A stretch of DNA of 64,000 bases from Casuarina equisetifolia (Eukaryota; Streptophyta; Magnoliopsida; Fagales; Casuarinaceae). Position numbers and translations under genes: made by a program. The notes under the pieces were generated by a model, which had not been told where the DNA came from, ran no database searches, and worked only from the letters and a program-made list of their open reading frames with translations. The stretch spans positions 23,091,884 through 23,155,883 of the forward strand of contig CM052356.1 of the NCBI GenBank assembly GCA_028551475.1, given 5' to 3'. This document shows positions 56,501-64,000 of the stretch, one piece after another (the stretch's first letter is position 1; each line of letters begins with the position of its first letter).

Positions 56501-59500
56501 TCTCTGTTTTAGTGTGGCCAACAAATGCCTTTGGTACTGTTTGCTCCTTACTGGTGCGAAAATCAGAAGCTTTATGCTACTTTCTTAATGCTTTCCTGTC
56601 ATCTTTTATGACTTCCTTACCAGCTTGCCTCTTTTTTTTTGGCGGGGGGAAGAGAGGGAGGATTTGAATGAGATGAGTCGACTGATAGAAGCAGTGGTCT
56701 TAAATAAACAAGACATTAAAATCAAATTTTCAATTAAGAGTCAGAGGCAGATTTAAGATCCAGATTTGATTATCATATTATGAGGGGAGAAGAAAAAGAA
56801 TTAATCTTTTTGCTGGACGTGTTGTTGTTCACTTTGATTCATTTATTATATTGTTATAGTTAATTAGAGTAGATACCGTCATATTTGTAGTACACATACA
56901 GGTATGTGTAATTTGTATGAATGTGAGCATGTGTGTGATCACTTATGTCTCCACAGTCATAATTACACAATGTGTTTTTGTAAGACAGATTGCCAATTTG
57001 TTAGCATAGAGTCGAATATTTAGCATAGCTTCTATATCCCCCTTCTGTCAGAATGGTAATGATGCTGTAGAAATATATCATAGATAGCTACTCCTGTTGA
57101 ATTTGTTTTGTAGGACAAAGGGCTTTGATGTCAAAATGTAGGACAGCAGCAACAAAGCAACTTGTGGATTGGTTGCAATGTTTATAGGAAAGATTGTGGC
57201 TTTGAAGCTCTAAATATTGGAAAGGTAATCTGAGATTATGGATCAACCTTAGAGAAAACCAATGTCCACGGCCTTTAAAGTGGTGGGCAATAGATTTAAG
57301 TGGTTTTGGTTGATGGACTTTCTTGACAGCAGGTGTTATATTACTTTGAAGGACTAGTGTTAAGGTTTCATGGAGAAGAAAGGTCGGGGAAAAAATTGAG
57401 GTAGTTCATACTTTCTCAAAGGATAAGGGATACAGTAATGTTTGTAGGAGAAATAATGAGGAAAGTCGAGTGTTGGGGTAGTGATGGTCTGTGAACAGTG
57501 ACCAGAGAACAGAAAATTCAGTTCTTGGTAGTGTAGGGTATACTAGATTGATGGTGATAAGTTTGTATTTTTTTGAATCTCAGGGTTGAAGGAAATAAAC
57601 TTAGTGGAAATCAAAGGGAAGAAGATAATTAAGGAATGAGATCGTAGTTTCTTTAGCTTCATGCCTACGGTTCTTTGGTATTACACCATCCGGATGGATT
57701 GTATTGCACGAGTGTCAACATCATAATTGCTGTAAGATTTTCATTTTCTAATATGAAAATGAAAAACTATATGTCATTATTTATAGAAGCTAAACTTAAT
57801 CCTAATACAATCCAAAAAGTTAAAGTTGAATAACTTAATAAAACCAAAGGTAAGACTTGATGGACATAAAGTATGTCTCATGGCGATCAATTTATAGAAA
57901 TAAAATTGCCTCTTAAAATACATAAAGTTAACTTTCAGGGGAACTGGCTTTTCACTGCCTGCATCATTTTGTTTTTTGTTTGAGGGTGGGCTTGGCTATC
58001 AATAACATATCATTAGCACTGCCAAGACTTGTCAAGGAGATAAAAGCCATCTAAAGTTTAGTGATTGTGCTTAAAATTTGTAACATATGTTGGTCTGCAT
58101 TGCATCATTTACCACTACCTCAATTGTTTTAGATAGTCTGACACCTTTTGATGTCATTTTATTGCTGATAATATGTCCCATCAGAAAATCAAAAGTACAT
58201 TGTCCAACAATTCATCTACCTTTCGTTTCTGGATTGGCTGCAATTAGCTGGTTATTGTTAATAGTAATTAAAGTTTAGTTCAGTGGTGCTAGCTACACTT
58301 TGGGATGCATCTTGTACCCAACATTAGATTCTCTCTGGCCCAGTTTTTTTTTTTTTTTTTTTGGGGTATTATTTTGATTTTTTTTATTGTTTATGTTCTG
58401 CCTCAATTTTTTTAGCTTTGCTTTTATCTGATCCTGGATGAGAGGTATAGCATGCATCAACTGGTAAGGTTGTCAATTTGGGTGTATGGATCAGGTGTCC
58501 TTAAATGTATCTCCAGGTGTCTTGGCAAAAGCAGTTCTAAGGCTTCGGTATGCCGCATGTCTGTCTTGTATCAGGAACCATTGCATTTTAAGAACTTTAT
58601 TTCCTGTAATGTGCAGAGCTTGGGCCTTCCGGGCTGCCTTCAGGTCAAGAGGTACAGACTTATCTAGCAAGAGATGATGATCGAGGTGGGCCTCGGGTGG
58701 TAAAAGATACAAAAACGATTGGGTCTGCTTATGACCGTTATCTTCAGAATGCAGTAACTTCATAGTCTCATGGCCTGTTCTTGTATTCCTTTTCATGTAC
58801 TACCTATATATCTACTAAAGTGCATCATAATTGCTTTTGAAGCAACTTTCTTCTTTCACCTCTGGAGAAGCCAGTTCACTTCATGGAGTTGGATTGGGAA
58901 GGGCCTCTGCTGGTGGAGTGTCCGCTCTTCCGATGGCTGATCCTGCTGTGCTGGGTCGTCCTGGGCCTGTTGCTTCTGATCTAGCACCAAATGGTAGAAA
59001 TGTCAGCCTTGGTGGTCAGCTTCCACTTGATGCACCTAGGCCAGGACGTGAAACCCAACCTCTACCTCCAGATGCCTCCAATACTTTATATGTTGAAGGA
59101 CTTCCTCCTGACAGCACCAGGAGGGAGGTAGCTCGTATCCTTTGTCTTAATGCTGCTATGTTACTCCCTTTTTGTTCCCCTATCTGAGTCATTTAATTGT
59201 CAACCTCACTTTTTTCTGATTTGGTTTATCAGATTTCCTTTACCTATCCATAGATATTTTCCGCCCTTTTGTGGGATACAAAGAAGTTAGGCTAGTAAGC
59301 AAAGAGTCCAAACATGTGAGTGAATCTTGACCTATAATCCATTTGAGCTGCTTTGGTTTTAGGTTTTTTTTTTTTTGGGTGACCATCGTGGCTTGTAGGA
59401 ATTATGACTTCATAGTAAACTGATGTATTTGCAATGCAGCGTGGTGGAGATCCTCTTATCCTTTGTTTCGTTGATTTTGCAAATCCAGCCTGTGCAGCAA

Positions 59501-60418
59501 CCGCTATGAGTGCATTACAAGGTGATCACTTCGCTTCTCTTCAGTCAGTATTAAGGGATTTAAAGTTTATCTCTTTATTATTGGATTTCTTAATCAGATT
59601 ATTTGGCAAGATGATACAGTGCTAGGATGTGCTCTGTGATCTTTTATTTGCAAGTCCTGCAAACTTAGTGCTTTATCTGATCCGGTAACTCAAAATTATG
59701 TTTTGAACGTACTAAGCATGATAGCTGTAAGTAGACATAAATGTCGTGTGCATGAAAGGTTTTTCACACGTACAGTTTTGAGTTGCGCACCAATGACTAC
59801 TATCGGTGAATATTTGTCAGCAGAATTGCTATTCTGGATAATAGTAGCTTTTACTGGGAACAAAATAATGCTGGTTTAAACCTCTTAGCTGCTAACTGTT
59901 TATCCAAGTGCCTGGTTACTGAAACGTCTGCTGTGAACATCTTGGTGGAGTTCTCGTGGGTTTAGTGGTTTATTGATCATTTATCCTAGCAAGCAAGGTG
60001 TAACTAGGAAATTGCATTTTGAGGGTTTATAATTTTAGTTTACATTTACTTTCTGATTTAGCTATTATTAACAGGCAAACAAGAATAACAAAAATAGAGT
60101 AGTATAAGCAATAAATCAATATATCATCACTGATTTTTAGTTATCCTACTGACTGCTGCGGATGGGAATCCTATCAGAGTTATGAGTATGCCTATTAATT
60201 GCTACTAGGCAGGACTCATCAAAATCTGGGGTTAATTTCCTCGGATGATATATATCAACTTCGTCACTGGTAATCTAAACTGTGGACCTGCTGACCCTGT
60301 ATTTGATTGGACAGGTTATAAAATGGATGAAACGGACCCTGACTCTAATTACTTGCGGCTGCAATTTTCACGATATCCAGGTCCAAGGTCTGGTCCTGGA
60401 TCTCGCGGCAAGAGGTGA
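53584..60418 (+). CDS. RBP1-like: RRM protein of the RBP1/nuclear speckle RNA-binding (NSR) family, six exons
   Basis: I place coding exons at 53584-53665, 58617-58753, 58843-59134, 59254-59315, 59440-59521 and 60315-60418. All introns are GT-AG and phases join exactly, giving 252 residues. The start MADGYWNRQQPP and SDYELGPSGLPSGQE lead to YLARDDDRGGP and KTIGSAYDRYLQ. After a proline/glycine-rich middle, one RRM fills about residues 150-240: NTLYVEGLPPDSTRREVAHI (RNP2), VGYKEVRLVSKESKH, DPLILCFVDFANPACAATAM (RNP1) and YLRLQFSRYPGPRSG. The tail is SRGKR. This layout matches Medicago RBP1 and the Arabidopsis nuclear speckle RNA-binding proteins, which bind pre-mRNA and long noncoding RNA and influence alternative splicing. 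AATAAA at 60624-60629 is a possible polyadenylation signal. Exon edges rest on frame and splice rules, not transcripts. Confidence 0.92.
53666..58616 (+). other. Intron 1 of the RRM gene (4.95 kb)
   Basis: It starts GTAAGC and ends TGTGCAG. It is far longer than the other introns (89 to 793 bases). It contains many poly-T runs and a TA repeat near 55660. A region near 57100-57700 looks faintly coding-like but full of stops. I recognise no inserted element. Confidence 0.85.
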
Positions 60419-63400
60419 ACAGGCTTCAGGCAGGTATACATAGGTTATGCAGATGACGTTGCTAGTGTGACACTTTATTTGGGAACGACGCTTTTGTCCA
60501 TGCTATAACATATTGAGCTAGTGAAATTTATTGGTTAATCATGACCACACTAATCAAAAAGACGCGAGGTGCTGATGGTATTGGTGGATAAGATGGAGAG
60601 GAAATCTATTGTTCACGTAATTGAATAAACTGAATTTTGGAGTTTCACGCCCATAATTTTACCTTCGTGAAGAAGTCTTGTATGATTGTTGTTGGCGTCG
60701 AAACTTGAGAGCTTATTGAATTCGTTGCTTGACATTATATATTACCATGTGCAACGTGAGTTAGGATGTACGAATGAGTGAAGTTGCTTTTGAATGCCAT
60801 ACCGACGATTTTATATCGCTTGTTATTGCCTTAGCGCGTCCATGCCTACGTTCAAGCAAAACAACCCTGCGTCAGTGTTCTTTAGCACCTATTGTCTGTC
60901 AGTGGTGTCTGGAATCTTTTTTACTGTTTCTTTCAACCAGCTTAAACATTTTACATACGCTATCATGGTCCATTCAGCTCGCTGTAAGGACAAAATACAG
61001 GAAAGACAAGACGACTCCTTACTTGCATTTGCTCCTTCTGTCTGATAATAGCGATGGGCCTGTTCAGCTGGTCAGAAATCAATTACAAACTCGACGATGG
61101 CCTCTCCAATTAATTTGCCATGTTTGGTATGGAAAGGGGGTTTTAGGTGGACGGCACTAAGGTTCCTAGAGTCATTCAACTCATGGACCATGAGGCTCTC
61201 TCCCCTCGTGTTTGAGAATGATTGCAACCTAATCTGTAGATTGGGCCTTGGAGCCACATCCAGTTCTTGTGGGCAATGACTCGTTTCTTAAGGTCTGGCG
61301 ATTAGCTGAAGTGGGTTTGAATTTTGATAACGCCTGGCATTTGTAGATGAATAGCTGAGACCAGGCCTTCCTTTGGTTTGCCATAGCTAGAGCTTTTGAG
61401 TAAATTTGAAAATCATAACAGAGTAACGATTATTTACTACCCAATAAAAGAACCAAAAGAAAGATAAAGAAAGGAACAAAAAGAACAATAAGAATCAAAT
61501 AAAAGGTGGAGCAGGTGGCGTGACCCCTAGCGCTTTGCATGGAAGTATATATTCTCCTTGCTTCGATTCTATGGTCTACTTCCCTTGAAAGTGACCACTG
61601 CAGCACAAGCTGTTACTGCCGGGCTCCACTTTACCAAACCCTGAGCCTCAGACAGCTTCCTAATGGTCCATGTCCCCAAACCTCTTTTCTTATGCAGCTT
61701 GTCCATTGAGGTCGGCGATAGTGTATATTTATATTATCCCAAGTTGCACCAATCTTCTAGATGGTCGTTGATAGTGCTTGCATTGGATTTCCAGTAAGCT
61801 TAATAGGGCAGCCCATGAGGCTCTACTAAAGCTATCCATAGATCCAACTTTTGGTGATTGTTTACAGCTTTTGTGAAGCAGAAGTTTTATCTAATTTGCT
61901 AAATCAAAGGTGTGTTAGCTTTTGCCACTTTTAAGAACAATTTCCACATTCATGCTAAAGAAAGGTGTGAAGGTTTTTTGTCATTTTTCTATAACAATTT
62001 GTTGTTTAGAGTGCCTTTGGAAACAAAGGATGGTAAGTAATTTCTTACCATTCAAGTTTCTAAACCAAATTGTCGTAAGTGCATGCTACTGGCTATTTGG
62101 GACCTGGATCTTAGGTTCAACACCTCATAGCTCCCAAACCCTGCTTTTGTCCAACATAAAGAATAAAAAAGTTTAAAAACCAAGATTAATGTTAGAAGTA
62201 TTTATTTCTTCGTTAAGCAAACATAAATTGTCAATAGTTACAATACTTAGGACCATGATAATGTGGTACATTTAACCTCCATTGACAATAAGATATATTA
62301 AGTCAAGCAAAATCTAGAACCAGCCATTAAGATAGAAAAAATTTTCAAGAATAAACTTGGATAGTTATTGACACATCTTATAAAGAGTCTAAGGTAATAA
62401 CTTTTTTTTTTAATGGGTTACTTCAAAATACACATACTCGAAGTATGGACGCTTGTGAAAACACCCTTACAGATTACCTAAACCTAATAAAAAAAAACTT
62501 GTAAAATAAACAAGAAGCATCTTCTCAGAAGGCAGTAGGTGTTTAAGAAAAAACATAGCATGCATATGCTCCTTGTTCAACGACATAGTGAGCATTGGAT
62601 ATGACACAAGGCAAATCCAAAATTATCATGACAATAAAAATGTCAAAGCAAAACTTTGAATGAAGTTATCGGACAAATTAATTCCATTCGACACTCTTAT
62701 GTGTCAAACTATGGGACCTTCCCTAGACTTTTGTCTTTGTGGAGAAAAAATCTGCATCAACCAAGCCTGAATGACAAACCTACCTACTGACTTGGGCTCT
62801 GCTTTTGGAACGAAGCTGCACAAATTTTGAAAGAAAGCTGGTCAATGGGGCGAGCAAGTTGCAGAAAATCCAAAAATCCACTTACCATTCAGCCGGAGAT
62901 CATGTAGCAATTATAACCTAAGGAGTCCAGAAAGACAGCTTGACCCGCACTGTCTCCTTACAGAGACTCTTTATGGTATTTGAGTAATTTTAGTGATTTT
63001 TTTTCTTCTTGGCTTTTTATTTTTTACTTTGTTAACTCGAGCATCTTGTTTACATGCCTTAGGATTAGGATTATGTTTACATGTCTTACCACCTCTCGAA
63101 ACGGGACAAGATTGGAGAAAACTAGTATATCACTAAGTTGAGTGATAGAAAAAGGGCAAAATTACGAATATGATATGCACTTAAAGTTGTTCGTTAATTA
63201 TAAATAGATATTACTTGTCAAAAAAATTTAAATTAAAATAAACCCTTATTTTGATTGATATTGATGTTAAAAAGTTTGATCCTACTAAAAAATCGGATGA
63301 AGGATAGGACAATTTTCATCTACATATTGATAATTATTAACTAATATTTAGATAATAGGGAACTTTTTTATACCATTTTCAATATGTTGCTTCATAAAAA

Positions 63401-64000
63401 ATGAGGAGACATAGATTTTAGGAAGATCTTTGTCCACAAGTGAAGGGATAACATATTTGAACCTAATAGATAATATTATGTTAAAAAATTTATTTTTAAC
63501 AAATAGGACAAGCACTCAGTTTCATGTTAATATTTGATTGGACAGGTTATATTTGCTTGCCCTGACATGAAATATGTTATAGAGACGGATGCTAAGTATA
63601 TATATTGTTGGGGCTAGAAATTCAGCCTTTCCTAGCGAAAGTTTGGGATGGCTTCAAGAAACATGAAATCTAAACATTTTCTCTGATATGATATTCGGAT
63701 TGAAGTTTTAGTTTTACTAATCGCTGTATATCAGGAATACCATTTGCTTCCTCCTACAATAATCGGTGTGAGTGGGTGGAGGTGGGCGGGGGAGAGATTC
63801 TACAAATTAGAAGGTTCGGATTACTTAAAAGAGCAAGTAATTATTGTAGAAATTTCATGTTTTGGTAGCAAACTTTTTGTACTTCATTTATCTATGCAAA
63901 TTGAAATATGAATTTGCATCCGATAAGGAAATTTTAGGTTCAATAAACTACATAAAGGAAGAGAAGAAGAAAAAAAAAAGTTGTCTTGGTTCTCAATCAC
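60419..64000. other. Downstream of the RRM gene, no certain gene
   Basis: It begins with the probable 3' untranslated region. Short frames near 60774-61279 have no recognised motif. A minus-strand mini-frame at 61569-61706 looks protein-like (listed separately). A 21-base copy of the intron 5/exon 6 border of the RRM gene occurs at 63531-63551. The rest is AT-rich with nothing recognised. Confidence 0.45.
61569..61706 (-). CDS. Possible small exon or mini-ORF, minus strand
   Basis: Forty-five residues read from an ATG at 61706 to a stop at 61569. The stretch RKLSEAQGLVKWSPAVTACA has a composition more like a real protein than the neighbouring AT-rich DNA. The frame also stays open for about seven codons upstream of the ATG. 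I do not recognise a family. It could be an exon of an undetected or broken minus-strand gene, or chance. Confidence 0.2.
   Translation of the reverse strand: MDKLHKKRGLGTWTIRKLSEAQGLVKWSPAVTACAAVVTFKGSRP

Noticed and set aside
57100-57700. Possible retroelement or captured gene inside intron 1 of the RRM gene
   Set aside because: Only faint coding-like stretches broken by stops. No motif strong enough to name a family.
1-64000. CRISPR arrays, bacterial operons, riboswitches, rRNA and tRNA genes
   Set aside because: None seen. The repeats present are LTRs, tandem duplications and microsatellites, and the tRNA-like matches are retrotransposon primer sites.

Overview
This is plant nuclear DNA, almost certainly from a dicot. 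It is AT-rich with long intergenic stretches and spliced genes. It carries plant-only families: a U-box/ARM E3 ligase, an IDA-like peptide, G-type lectin receptor kinases, and copia and Athila retrotransposons. The species cannot be read from the sequence.

Positions 974-21447 are one nested block of LTR retrotransposons. The oldest, element A, is a badly decayed minus-strand copia flanked by ACAAT. Copia element B (1264-6695, plus, 401-bp LTRs, duplication GTGGT) landed in A's 3' LTR. The Athila-type gypsy element C (7628-17332, plus, 1319-bp LTRs, duplication CTGAT) landed in A's reverse transcriptase region. Removing B and C with one copy of each duplication leaves about 5.3 kb for A, a normal copia length. 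Three more decayed minus-strand copia remnants follow: D (about 25.8-28.9 kb), E (about 33.6-37 kb) and F (about 37.1-42.3 kb). All have internal deletions or tandem duplications.

Five host loci lie in or beside the repeats. They are an IDA-LIKE (IDL) peptide gene on the minus strand at 24115-24345; an intronless U-box/ARM-repeat E3 ligase gene at 31628-32872 with three W-box cores just upstream; and a tandem cluster of G-type lectin receptor-like kinases. That cluster holds a truncated chimeric pseudogene at 44758-45956, a frameshifted copy with a damaged kinase catalytic loop at 46196-48503, and an intact 767-residue gene at 50387-52690. The last locus is a six-exon RRM gene of the RBP1/nuclear speckle RNA-binding family at 53584-60418, with a 4.95-kb first intron and a G-box upstream.

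The lectin kinases, the U-box ligase and the IDL peptide are families often linked to cell-surface signalling or defence, but nothing here shows that they act together. The last 3.5 kb shows no clear gene. I see no CRISPR array, operon, rRNA or tRNA gene.
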